Part shown: piece by piece, positions 20,985-31,488 of the stretch
How positions within the stretch are numbered: the first letter of the stretch is position 1
How the letters are laid out: each line of letters opens with the position of its first letter
Assembly: GCF_026965555.1 (NCBI RefSeq)
Contig: NZ_CP114040.1
Span: 5,084,001 to 5,148,000 of the forward strand
DNA from: Nannocystis punicea
Lineage (GTDB): Bacteria; Myxococcota_A; Polyangia; Nannocystales; Nannocystaceae
Direction: 5' to 3'
Length of the DNA: 64,000 nt
Translations under genes and position numbers: made by a program
Notes under the pieces: generated by a model
Seen by the model: the letters and a program-made list of their open reading frames with translations, nothing else
What the model was told of the DNA's origin: nothing
The model's database searches: none

Positions 20985-22769
20985 ATGCGTTCACCCCGTG
21001 CCTGGTCTTATGTGACGTACCTCGCCTCCACCGTCGTCCTCGGCGCGTGCCCGACCACGCCGGTGGCGACGGATACCGACAGCGACCCGACCACGGGCTC
21101 ACAGACTCAGACGCCCAGCAGCGACACGGACGAGTGCCCGGTCGGCGATCTGGGTTGTCCCTGCACGCAGGGCGGCGGCTGCAACCCTGGCCTCGATTGC
21201 TCGCCCGACCAGACCTGCGTCCCGTCCGAGCCGACCACCACGGTCGGCCCGGAGGCGACGACGACGACCAGCACCACGGATGAGCCCGGCACCACAGTGA
21301 CCGGCGGCGACCCGTCGACGACGACCGGCGAGCCCACGTCCTGCGATCCTGCGGGGAACCAGCCGAACCAGGGCTGCCTGGAAATCGACCCGTCCCGGCC
21401 GTTCTGCTCCGAGTCGCAGGTGTGCGGCGACTGCACCGTCCTGCCGCCGGACGGCTGCGCGCTCGTCGATCCGGACAAGCCGCTCTGCAACCCCGACGAC
21501 GGCCAGTGCGTCGCCTGCACGCTGGACGATCAGTCGCTGTGCACGGGCGCCACGCCCGCCTGCAACCCGGCCAACAACACCTGCGAGGGCTGCTTCGAGC
21601 ACAGCCATTGCCCCGACAGCGCGTGCGACATCCTGAAGCGCGAGTGCTTCCCGCTCGACAAGGTGCTCTACATCCGCCACGGTCTCGAGTCCGGGGGCAA
21701 CTGCACCAACAACGTGATCGAGGGCGGCTACAAGGACGCGCCGCACTGCAACGCCAACCTGGCCATCGAGCGCGCGCAGTCCCAGGGGCCGACCAGCGGC
21801 TGGACCTTCAAGTTCCTCGTGCCCATCGACGCGATGGGCTACCACGGCGACATCACGATCCCCTCGGTCGACGTCGACGAGCCGATCAGCTACGCGTTCA
21901 TCCACGAAGGCTCATTCTCGCAGGAGGAGCTGAGCCAGCAGCAGCACACGCGGTTCCAGTCGAGCGACGCAGTGCTGACCGTCGGCGCCAACATCGTCGC
22001 CTACGTCAACAACTTCGCCCTCTACAGCGTGAGCAACCAGGACGACAACGCCGTCGGCGTCGGCTGCCTGCAGAACTCGACCGTCTACCTCGACGACAGC
22101 TTCATCCGCGACACCCGCGGCTCAGGCATCCGTTCGCTCGGCTGCGATGTGTACATGCGCCGCTCGAGCGTCTTCAAGAGCCGGACCGAGGGCATCGAGC
22201 TCAATTGTGCCGACCACGCGTGCGAGCTGCACATGAGCAACAGCTACGTCTCCGACAACCAGTACGTCCAGGGCGACGGCGGCGGCGGCATCGTGGCGGA
22301 GAACGCGACCCTCGACATCGTCTTCAGCGGGATCATCGGCAATAACGCCGAGTTCGACCCGAACGACATGGCCGCGCGCGGCGATTCGATCTTCTGCCCC
22401 AACGGCAACGTCGAGGGGACGATCCGCAACTCGGTCATCGGTCGCAAGCAGCTGGGCAACATGTACTCGATCAAGTGCCCCGGGATGTTGGACGTCCAGA
22501 CTTCGTTGATCGACAGCGACGGCTTCAAGATGAACAACAAAAAAGCGGCTGGGGAGGACATTCTCGGGTACTTCCTGACCAACGGGGTTACCGGTGCGCG
22601 GCCGATCAATCCTGACCCCAAGGACGAAATGGACCCGGACAAGAAGCCGGGGGACCTTCGGTTCGCGGTCTGGAAGAAGGGTGATCCGGTGGTCGACTAC
22701 GACGGGCAGCCGCGTGAGGCCAAGGACGACCAGATCGACTACGTGGGCGCGGACATCATGGGCAATTGA
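20985..22769 (+). CDS. Cys-rich beta-helix lipoprotein (family member 2)
   Basis: A 594-residue surface lipoprotein. The signal ends VVLGAC. A Thr/Ser linker contains a small Cys knot (CPVGDLGCPCTQGGGC), then TTTVGPEATTTTSTT. Two Cys-rich modules follow (about residues 120-220; DPSRPFC, VDPDKPLC, ATPACN, HCPDSACD), then a right-handed beta-helix. The C-terminus GDPVVDYDGQPRE, DYVGAD matches the choice-of-anchor-Q ending of secreted beta-helix proteins. The modules probably form disulphide-stabilised stalks outside the cell; ligand and role are unknown. It is the least GC-biased of the family near its 3-prime end. The next paralogue starts 102 bp downstream. Confidence 0.82.
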   Translation: MRSPRAWSYVTYLASTVVLGACPTTPVATDTDSDPTTGSQTQTPSSDTDECPVGDLGCPCTQGGGCNPGLDCSPDQTCVPSEPTTTVGPEATTTTSTTDEPGTTVTGGDPSTTTGEPTSCDPAGNQPNQGCLEIDPSRPFCSESQVCGDCTVLPPDGCALVDPDKPLCNPDDGQCVACTLDDQSLCTGATPACNPANNTCEGCFEHSHCPDSACDILKRECFPLDKVLYIRHGLESGGNCTNNVIEGGYKDAPHCNANLAIERAQSQGPTSGWTFKFLVPIDAMGYHGDITIPSVDVDEPISYAFIHEGSFSQEELSQQQHTRFQSSDAVLTVGANIVAYVNNFALYSVSNQDDNAVGVGCLQNSTVYLDDSFIRDTRGSGIRSLGCDVYMRRSSVFKSRTEGIELNCADHACELHMSNSYVSDNQYVQGDGGGGIVAENATLDIVFSGIIGNNAEFDPNDMAARGDSIFCPNGNVEGTIRNSVIGRKQLGNMYSIKCPGMLDVQTSLIDSDGFKMNNKKAAGEDILGYFLTNGVTGARPINPDPKDEMDPDKKPGDLRFAVWKKGDPVVDYDGQPREAKDDQIDYVGADIMGN

Positions 22770-22871
22770 GGCCGCGTGCGTCGTCGTGCGCGGGTGCGCA
22801 AGCGCTTGCGCACGGGCGCGCGGACGGCTCGCGTTGCGGCCCGCGAAACGCTTGGAGATACTGCAGGGACC

Positions 22872-24428
22872 ATGCGTATCTCCTTAATTTGTCGGGGCCT
22901 CGGGTTCGGCCTCGGCCTCGGCTTCCTCGCGGCCGCATGCACGCCCAGCGGCCCGCAGACCGAAACTTCGTCCGAGGGCGACAGCGAGTCTTGCCAGCCG
23001 GGCTCGCTCAACTGCGTGTGCGAGGCCAACGGCTGCGACCCGGGCCTCGTGTGCGCCTCGGGCTACTGCGTCGAGGACAGCAACGCGACCGACGACGTGA
23101 CGCTCACCACCAGCTCGTCGATGCCGACCACGGCGACCGAGACCGAACCGGGCACCACGGACCCCACCGAGGGCTCGATGACCACCGAGACCCCGCAGTG
23201 CAGCGACGGCCCCGGCCTCTCGCAGCAGTGCCCCGAGACCGCGCCGTACTGCCTCGCCGAGGGCGTGTGCGCCGACTGTTCGGCCCTGACGAGCTGCGCC
23301 GACATCGACGCGGCCACCCCCGCGTGCGACGCCGCCTCGGGCCTGTGCGTCGAGTGCACCGCGAGCGACGCCTCGGCCTGCGGCGGCAACACGCCGGTGT
23401 GCGACCCCGACGCGAGCGCCTGCACCAGCTGCGTCGCCCACGAGCAGTGTCCGAGCGGCGCCTGCAACATCGCCACCGGCGCCTGCTTCGAGGACGCGCT
23501 GTGGGTCGATCGCCAGGCCGCCTGCGACGGCGACGGCAGCGAGGAGGCCCCGTTCTGCGAGATCCAGGACGCCATCGCCTCGCTCGCCACCGACACGCCG
23601 ACGCTCGTGCGCGTGCGGCCGGCGCCGTCGCCCTACAAGACCAAGATCGACGTCGGCAGCAACTTGATCGTGGCGATCGTGGGCGAGGGCGGGGCGCCGG
23701 CGATCGACGTCGACCAGGACGCGCTGCTCGTCAACGACGACGCCCGCGTCTACCTCAAGGGCCTGCGCTTCGTCGGCAGCTCGATGGCGGCCGGCAACGG
23801 CCTGGTGTGCCTCAACGCCGAGGTGTGGACCGACTCGGTCGAGTTCTCGTCGCGCGAGTCGGTGGCGATCGACGCGATCGGCTGCACGCTGCAGATCCAG
23901 CGCTCGCGCGTCTACGCCAATCCGGGCGGCGGGATCAAGATCGACAAGGGCAAGACCCGGCTCGAGAACACCTTCGTCACCTCGAACGGCGGCAACTTCT
24001 CGCAGTACGCCGGCGTCCACGTCGTCAGCGGCGGCGAGCTCGAGATCGTCTACACGACCATCATCGGCAACAACAGCGACGCCAACGCCGACTCGATCCA
24101 CTGCAGCGACCCCGGCCCGGTCAGCCTGCGCAACGTGGTGCTGTTCGGTCAGTCGCCCGCGACGTCGGTCAGCTGCGACGGCGCGACCGCCAGCGACAGC
24201 ATCGTCGACAGCGACCTGCTCGCCGGGCGCAACGTGACGGTCGAGGCCGCGGCCCAGTCGGCGTGGTTCAAGGACGCCGCGAGCGGCGACTTCCACGTCA
24301 AGGCCGGGGCGCCGTTCGCAGAGCAGGGGCGCTGGCGCACCGGCGATCCCGCGGTCGACTACGACGGCGACCCGCGGCCCGACGTCGACCTCTCGCCCGA
24401 CTGGGCCGGCGCCGATCGCCTGCCGTGA
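22872..24428 (+). CDS. Cys-rich beta-helix lipoprotein (family member 3)
   Basis: A 518-residue paralogue with signal ending FLAAAC, a Ser/Thr/Glu-rich linker, two Cys-rich modules (ETAPYC, CADIDAATPACD, GGNTPVCD, QCPSGACN) and a beta-helix with repeated small-residue turns. It ends GDPAVDYDGDPRP and WAGADR, the best-preserved choice-of-anchor-Q motif of the set. ATG 22872 is chosen because it opens straight into the signal peptide; an upstream GTG/TTG start at 22776 would only add an Arg-rich run. It is tandem with members 2 and 4 on the same strand, so the cluster arose by gene duplication. Confidence 0.83.
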   Translation: MRISLICRGLGFGLGLGFLAAACTPSGPQTETSSEGDSESCQPGSLNCVCEANGCDPGLVCASGYCVEDSNATDDVTLTTSSSMPTTATETEPGTTDPTEGSMTTETPQCSDGPGLSQQCPETAPYCLAEGVCADCSALTSCADIDAATPACDAASGLCVECTASDASACGGNTPVCDPDASACTSCVAHEQCPSGACNIATGACFEDALWVDRQAACDGDGSEEAPFCEIQDAIASLATDTPTLVRVRPAPSPYKTKIDVGSNLIVAIVGEGGAPAIDVDQDALLVNDDARVYLKGLRFVGSSMAAGNGLVCLNAEVWTDSVEFSSRESVAIDAIGCTLQIQRSRVYANPGGGIKIDKGKTRLENTFVTSNGGNFSQYAGVHVVSGGELEIVYTTIIGNNSDANADSIHCSDPGPVSLRNVVLFGQSPATSVSCDGATASDSIVDSDLLAGRNVTVEAAAQSAWFKDAASGDFHVKAGAPFAEQGRWRTGDPAVDYDGDPRPDVDLSPDWAGADRLP

Positions 24429-24550
24429 GCGACGCGTCGATCGTGCGAGCGTCGCCTCCACGTCGCACTTCGTTCCATGAGCCGCCGGTCCGCGAGCCTC
24501 GGCCGCGCTCGGCCGGCGGCGCGTGAGCGCGCACGCGCGCGTCTCCAAAA

Positions 24551-24568
24551 AATGTCCCGAGAGACAGG
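24551..24568. repeat. 18-bp palindrome upstream of family member 4
   Basis: AATGTCCCGAGAGACAGG lies 37 bp before the start of the next beta-helix gene, between two co-directional paralogues. It is one of the few units in a non-convergent spacer, where it could act as an attenuator or an operator. Confidence 0.6.
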
Positions 24569-24604
24569 TTGCGACCGGGCCGGCGAACGGGAATACTCGA
24601 GCGA

Positions 24605-26173
24605 ATGATGCGGCTCTCGCCAGCGCATTTCGCCTCGTGGCTCGGATTCGGCGTCCTCCTCGGCGTCGCGTGCACGAACCCCACCGCGACGACCACGGAG
24701 GGCAGCGGCACGACCACCGAGGACCCCGAGTGCCCGATCGGCAGCGTCGGCTGTGCGTGCACGCCGGGCGGCACCTGCGACGGCAACCTCGTGTGCGCCT
24801 CGAAGCTCTGCGTGCCCCTCGACGAGACCAGCACCGGCGTCACGGAGACCGTCACGGAGACCGGCCTGCCGACCACCGCGACCGACACCTCGGCCGGGGA
24901 GTGCGCCCCGGCGAACGGCCGGCCCAACGAGGCCTGCGGGTCCGAGGAGCCCTACTGCAGCACGCAAGGCGAGTGCGTCCCGTGCTCCGGGATCGCCAGC
25001 TGCGCGGCGGTCGATCCGGCCACGCCCGCCTGCGACGCCGTCGGCGGCCTCTGCGTCGCCTGCACCGAGAGCGACGCCTCCGGCTGCACCGGCGCCACGC
25101 CGGTCTGCGACCCCGTACAGCAGACCTGCCACGCCTGCACGCAGCACGACGAGTGCACCGGCAGCGCCTGCGACCTCGCCACCGGCGCGTGCTTCCCGGC
25201 CGGGGACGCGCTGTGGGTCGACGGCGCCGGCGCCTGCGAAGACGGCGGGAGCGGCAGCGAGGCCGAGCCGCTGTGCACGATCGGCGAGGCGCTGACGCGG
25301 GTCGAGGCCGGGGCGCCGCGGGCGATCCTGGTGCGCGCCGCCGTCTACGACGAGGCGCTTGCGGTGCCCGACTCGAGCGTCGTCGCCATCCTCCGCGCCG
25401 GCGCGGGCGACGTCGAGATCACCGGCACCGGCGAGGCGACGCTGGCGATCGGCGGCGGCGCGCGCGTCTACCTCGACGGCCTCGAGCTCCGCGGCAACGA
25501 CGTCGGCAACGGCGTGGCTTGTGACGCCGGCGAGCTGTGGATCGATCGCTCGCTGATCCGCCAGCACCACATCAGCGGCGTCTCGGCGGTCGGCTGCGAC
25601 GTCCGGGTGCGCGCGAGCACCCTGAACAAGAACCTCGGCGAGGGCCTGTTCGCGTCGGGCGGCTCCGTGCGGCTCGAGAACAGCTTCATCACCGAGAACG
25701 GTGACAAGGCCAACGCCGACAACCCGCGCGGCGGCCTCGCGCTGGCGGGCGGGGCCGCGGCCACTCTGGTCTACGTCACGCTGGTCGGCAACAACGCGTA
25801 CACCGGCGGCGGGCTGTCGATCGAGTGCGAGCCCGACGCGGCCGAGGAGTCGGTCAGCCTGCGCAACTCGATCGCCTTCAACGCCGTCGGCTACAGCACC
25901 TTCAACTGCGAGGGCGTCGAGGTCGTGACGCACTCGGCGTACTCGGCCGCGACCGACGAGCCCGACGACGACAACGTCGGAGTGGCGACCGCCGAGGTGC
26001 CGATGCTCGTCAGCGCCGACATGGCGATCCCCGGCGTGTACCGGCCGCTGCCTGCCACCAAGCTCGACGCGGTGGCGATGTTCGAAGGGGGAGACCCTGA
26101 CGTCGACTTCGAGGGCGACCCGCGGCCGACAGACGAATCGAGCTTCCCCGGTGCGGATCAGCCCCCGCCGTGA
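24605..26173 (+). CDS. Cys-rich beta-helix lipoprotein (family member 4)
   Basis: A 522-residue paralogue. The lipoprotein signal ends LLGVAC. It has a Thr-rich linker holding a Cys motif (CPIGSVGCACTPGGTC), two Cys-rich modules (EEPYC, CAAVDPATPACD, GATPVCD, ECTGSACD), then DALWVDGAGAC and a beta-helix. It ends GDPDVDFEGDPRP and FPGADQPPP. Start choice is between adjacent ATGs at 24605 and 24608. It has the same domain order and strand as its neighbours. Confidence 0.83.
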   Translation: MMRLSPAHFASWLGFGVLLGVACTNPTATTTEGSGTTTEDPECPIGSVGCACTPGGTCDGNLVCASKLCVPLDETSTGVTETVTETGLPTTATDTSAGECAPANGRPNEACGSEEPYCSTQGECVPCSGIASCAAVDPATPACDAVGGLCVACTESDASGCTGATPVCDPVQQTCHACTQHDECTGSACDLATGACFPAGDALWVDGAGACEDGGSGSEAEPLCTIGEALTRVEAGAPRAILVRAAVYDEALAVPDSSVVAILRAGAGDVEITGTGEATLAIGGGARVYLDGLELRGNDVGNGVACDAGELWIDRSLIRQHHISGVSAVGCDVRVRASTLNKNLGEGLFASGGSVRLENSFITENGDKANADNPRGGLALAGGAAATLVYVTLVGNNAYTGGGLSIECEPDAAEESVSLRNSIAFNAVGYSTFNCEGVEVVTHSAYSAATDEPDDDNVGVATAEVPMLVSADMAIPGVYRPLPATKLDAVAMFEGGDPDVDFEGDPRPTDESSFPGADQPPP

Positions 26174-26308
26174 GCGCGAATGCTCGCGCCCTCGCCGCGG
26201 TCGCCGGGCCGGAGGCGAGTTTTTGCTGGTCCCGACATGGCTTTGTGGACAACTCGCGTGGCCCGGTGCATCCTGGCCGCGATCCCCTTTGTGCACTAGG
26301 AGTTACCG

Positions 26309-27808
26309 ATGACCCGACAGTACTGGACCGTCGCAATCTTGGCCTGCGCGCCGCTGGTCGCCGGCTGTCCGCCGACCTACACCCCCGGGGAGACCGAAGG
26401 CGGGACCGAAACCGACACCGAGGCGACCACGTCGACCTCGACGGAACCGGAAGTGACGTCGTCGACGACGACCTCGGACATGCCGACCACCGGGCCGGAG
26501 CCGTCGACGACCACCACGAGCACGTCGACCACCGGGCCGACCACCGGCAACATGGGCTGCGCCGGCGACGGCGACTGCTCCGACCCTGCCAAGCCGTTCT
26601 GCGTCGAGCAGGCGTGCGTCGGCTGCGACGGCACTCCCGACCCGGATGCGACCTGCGCCGAGATCGACGCGGCCACGCCCGTGTGTGACATGGACGCGGG
26701 CGCCTGCGTCGTGTGCACGCCGGAGAGCAAGGCCCTCTGCACCGACTCCACGCCCGTGTGCGACGCGGCCACCAACGAGTGCGTCGGCTGCGTCGAGCAC
26801 GCCGACTGCCCCGACAGCGCGTGCAACTCCGAGTCGGGGGCCTGCTTCGCGGTCGACTACGTCATCTACGTCGACAGCGCCGCCCAGTGCGACGTCGGCG
26901 ACGGCACCATGGCGGCGCCGTTCTGCCAGATCACGCAGGCGCTCGACAAGGTGGCGATGAACGACCCGTCGCTCGGCTGGACCATCAAGGTCAAGACCGG
27001 CAACTACATCCAGCCCACGCTGGTCGTGCCCGAGTCGAGCAACGTGGCGATCGTCGGCGACGGCGGCGTCGCCAAGATCCGCGCGAACAACGGGCCGACG
27101 CTGCAGGTGAACCCGTCGTCGAAGCTCACGCTCGGCAAGATCAACTTCGCCAGCAACGCCGACGACACCGGCCTCACCTGCACGGGCTCGCAGATCATCG
27201 GCACCGACCTGACCTTCACCCTCAACCGTCAGGGCTACGTCGGCACCGACTGCACCGCGAACTTCAACCGCAGCGTGTTCTACAAGAACGTCTCGGGCGG
27301 CCTGTCGACGTTCGGCGCCGGGGCGACGGCGGTCGTCAACAGCTACGTCTCCAACAACGGCGCCAGCGCCGAGTCCAACTACGGCGGCCTGCTCACCGGC
27401 CAGGGCCACGAGCTCAGCCTGGTCTACTCGACGGTGGTCAACAACCTGTCCGAGGTCGGCGCCCGCTCGCTCCAGTGCATGCCCGACGCCGGCCCGACCA
27501 CGGTCCGCAACTCGGTCATCATCGCCTTGATCGCGCCGTCGATCGACTGCGCCACCGTGACGTTCGAGAACTCCGCCATCGACGAGGGCCAGATGGACGG
27601 CGACACCAACATCCCCGCCGTCATGGCCGACGCCATGGCGTGGTTCGATCCGCAGGTCGGCGGCGTCTACAAGGCCAAGGCCGGCACGCCGCTCGCCGAT
27701 CTCGCCGTGTGGAAGGACGGCGACCCCGCCACCGACTACAACGGCGACCCGCGCCCGACCACCAACGACGCGACCGACTACGCCGGCGCCGATCGCCCGG
27801 CTCGCTGA
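26309..27808 (+). CDS. Cys-rich beta-helix lipoprotein (family member 5)
   Basis: A 499-residue paralogue with signal ending LVAGC, a TTSTSTEPEVTSSTTTS-type linker, Cys-rich modules (DPAKPFC, CAEIDAATPVCD, STPVCD, DCPDSACN), a VIYVDSAAQCDVGDGT entry to the beta-helix, and the ending GDPATDYNGDPRP, YAGADRP. A clear AGGAG lies just upstream of ATG 26309 with suitable spacing. It is the last gene of the array and is followed by a strong bidirectional hairpin. Function is unknown; extracellular display is inferred. Confidence 0.84.
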   Translation: MTRQYWTVAILACAPLVAGCPPTYTPGETEGGTETDTEATTSTSTEPEVTSSTTTSDMPTTGPEPSTTTTSTSTTGPTTGNMGCAGDGDCSDPAKPFCVEQACVGCDGTPDPDATCAEIDAATPVCDMDAGACVVCTPESKALCTDSTPVCDAATNECVGCVEHADCPDSACNSESGACFAVDYVIYVDSAAQCDVGDGTMAAPFCQITQALDKVAMNDPSLGWTIKVKTGNYIQPTLVVPESSNVAIVGDGGVAKIRANNGPTLQVNPSSKLTLGKINFASNADDTGLTCTGSQIIGTDLTFTLNRQGYVGTDCTANFNRSVFYKNVSGGLSTFGAGATAVVNSYVSNNGASAESNYGGLLTGQGHELSLVYSTVVNNLSEVGARSLQCMPDAGPTTVRNSVIIALIAPSIDCATVTFENSAIDEGQMDGDTNIPAVMADAMAWFDPQVGGVYKAKAGTPLADLAVWKDGDPATDYNGDPRPTTNDATDYAGADRPAR

Positions 27809-27877
27809 GCTGTCCCCGAGAGCAGGTCCTTCGGGACCTGTCCTGAAGCGCGAGAGGAGGCCTCCGGCCTCCTCTCG
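27809..27877. terminator. Stacked hairpins between convergent genes
   Basis: Two palindromes at 27809-27826 and 27823-27840 share four bases; the second (CAGGTCCTTCGGGACCTG) has a TTCG tetraloop. A longer hairpin at 27851-27877 has 12-bp arms around TCC. Sitting 1 bp after one gene and 53 bp before the end of the opposing gene, this is a likely bidirectional terminator. Confidence 0.65.
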
Positions 27878-27929
27878 TCGTTGGTCGGGGGAGGAGCCCG
27901 TGGGGGCGAGCGCCGGACGCTCGAGCGCG

Positions 27930-28700
27930 TCAGAAGCGGGCGAGCAGGCCGACCCCGAGCGGGCTCCACGTCGGCGCCCAGGCAGCGCGCCTGGCCGCGC
28001 GGGTCGACGGCAACAGGCCCACGCCGGCGCCGAGGGCCAGCCCGAGCCCGGCCCCGAGCAGCGACGCGGCGACCGCCCGTCGATCGAACCACGGCCCGAC
28101 GCGGGCCGCGTAGTCGTCCTCGAGGCCGCGAGGGTAGGCCGCGCTCTCGGCCGCCAGCCACACGGCGCCGAGGGTGAGGGTCGCGCCGCCGACGATCGCC
28201 TCGACCAGCCACACGCGGCGCGGCACGGGTATCGCCGCGGTGACGCCGGCGACGACGAGGCCGAGGCCGGCGCCGATGAGCCCCGCGCCTGCGGCTCCGT
28301 AGCGGGCATGCGCGACGATCGCCGACTCGCTGCACAGCGGCTGCGTCGGCCCGAGCGCGCAGCTGCCGACCTGGCGCTCGAAGCTGCGAGTGCGCAGCAC
28401 CACCAGCGCCGAGCCGGTGGCGACGAGCGGCAAGGACAGCGCCAGGAGTGCGCCGCTGCGACGGGCGCGGGCTCTGGCCGGCAGCGGTGCGGAGGAGGTT
28501 CGAGCTGCGTACGCGCGGGCCGGCGCGACGCGTGTGGGGTCGCCGTCGGTGCTCGGGGACGTCGCGGGCGGGGCAGCGACGGGCCGTGGCCACGACCCGG
28601 CCGCTACGGCGCGAGGTTGGTCGTGTTCCCGTCGAGTGGACGTCGCAGCAGCCGGTGAGCCGGCGAGCGACAGGCCGAGCAGGACCGTCTCGAAGGCCAT
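27930..28700 (-). CDS. Multi-pass membrane protein with N-terminal signal, unknown function
   Basis: A 256-residue protein with an N-terminal hydrophobic signal (MAFETVLLGLSLAGSPAAA), an Arg/Pro/Ser low-complexity segment, then about four hydrophobic segments (SGALLALSLPLVATGSALVV; GAAGAGLIGAGLGLVVAGVT; VWLVEAIVGGATLTLGAVWL; and AASLLGAGLGLALGAGVGL), ending GVGLLARF. I do not recognise a family. Its layout and terminal aromatic-basic residues resemble the proteins at 18583 and 50866. It is convergent with the beta-helix array and divergent from yacG. Confidence 0.6.
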   Translation of the reverse strand: MAFETVLLGLSLAGSPAAATSTRREHDQPRAVAAGSWPRPVAAPPATSPSTDGDPTRVAPARAYAARTSSAPLPARARARRSGALLALSLPLVATGSALVVLRTRSFERQVGSCALGPTQPLCSESAIVAHARYGAAGAGLIGAGLGLVVAGVTAAIPVPRRVWLVEAIVGGATLTLGAVWLAAESAAYPRGLEDDYAARVGPWFDRRAVAASLLGAGLGLALGAGVGLLPSTRAARRAAWAPTWSPLGVGLLARF

Positions 28701-28972
28701 GCTCGCGGCAATATGGGCGACGGCGCGGACAGGGACGAAGGGCCCGGCCTCGAGCGCGCCGGACAGGCGGGACGCGCTTCGGTTTGGGCGTCGAGCAGGG
28801 CAGGGCGGTGCGAGCGCCCAAACAAGCCGGAGCCGTCCTCCGCGAAGCCGGCTGCGGCGCCACGGTCCACGCGGGCGTCGCCGGCGAGCGGCGAGGAGCG
28901 CGCGGACGGCCGTGCGCGCGCGCGGCCCGGCGCTGCTGGCGTCGGCGCGGTCGCGTGCTAGCGTCGGCAGAG

Positions 28973-29155
28973 ATGAAGATCTGCTGCCCGATCTGTCACA
29001 AAGAGCAGGAGGTACCCGACGACTTCGCGTACCGGCCGTTCTGCTCGCAGCGCTGCAAGACGATCGACCTCGGCAACTGGCTCGGCGAGGCGTACCGGAT
29101 CTCCCGGCCGATCACGGCCGACGACGAGGAGCCGGGCGTCCGCGGCGCCAACTGA
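28973..29155 (+). CDS. yacG: DNA gyrase inhibitor YacG (zinc-ribbon protein)
   Basis: A complete 60-residue zinc-ribbon protein. The four ligands follow the YacG pattern: C5-x2-C8 (CPIC), fifteen residues, then C24-x3-C28 (CSQRC). The IDLGNWLGEAYRI segment after the ribbon is the family's conserved helix. In E. coli YacG binds GyrB and inhibits gyrase. ATG 28973 fits the family length of about 60-65 residues. It is single and not adjacent to coaE, its usual partner in proteobacteria. Confidence 0.92.
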   Translation: MKICCPICHKEQEVPDDFAYRPFCSQRCKTIDLGNWLGEAYRISRPITADDEEPGVRGAN

Positions 29156-29202
29156 CGGCCTGCGCCGGGGTCTCTGGTCGTCGCGTCGTTGTTGGTCGGG
29201 CG

Positions 29203-29276
29203 CGCCGGAAGCCGGCCAGGTCGCAAACCGGCGGCCGAGCGCCGGAATCCGGCCAGGTCGCAAACCGGCGGCCGAG
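29203..29276. repeat. Two tandem 37-bp units in a spacer
   Basis: Near-identical units at 29203-29239 and 29240-29276 contain GGCCAGGTCGCAAACCGGCG. They lie between the yacG and ffh ends. The unit length equals that of the unrelated tail duplication at 3035-3108. Confidence 0.8.
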
Positions 29277-29461
29277 CGCTCGTGCCACACGCCTCGCCGC
29301 CTGGTCGAGGGGTGCCGACTTCCGAGGAGCCACGAGAGCTCGCGGTGAAGTGCTCGCCGACTGCCGCTGCGAGCCGCAGGCGCTCGAGGCGAAGCGCTCG
29401 AGCTCGCCGGCTGCGGCTCACGGTTCATCGAGCCGACTGGCGCTGGCGAGCGCCGCGTGAA

Positions 29462-29535
29462 CATGCCCGCGAGAACATGTCCGCGCCGACATGAAAAAGG
29501 CGCCATGTCCATGGCGCCCTGTCCGAAAGGACCTG
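29462..29535. repeat. Palindrome array at the yacG/ffh convergent junction
   Basis: Units at 29462-29479 and 29476-29493 are phased by 14 bp. A perfect 20-bp palindrome with 8-bp arms is at 29499-29518, and CCTGTCCGAAAGGACCTG at 29518-29535 has a GAAA-type loop. It follows the ffh stop on the minus strand and may terminate that transcript. The rest of the 394-bp gap holds only the 37-bp duplication. Confidence 0.8.
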
Positions 29536-29549
29536 CCCTTACGAGCAGC

Positions 29550-31346
<1,797 letters not shown>

Positions 31347-31488
31347 AGCCCGCGCTTTCTACCACGGCCCCCCCCGGTGCGCCGACCCGCGCGCGTGCGC
31401 GGCGAAGCTCACAAGCCCGGCCGGGCCCGACGCCCGTTCCCCACCGGGCGCTGGTGAATCTCGCGCCGGAAGGCTACGTTCTCGGGCC

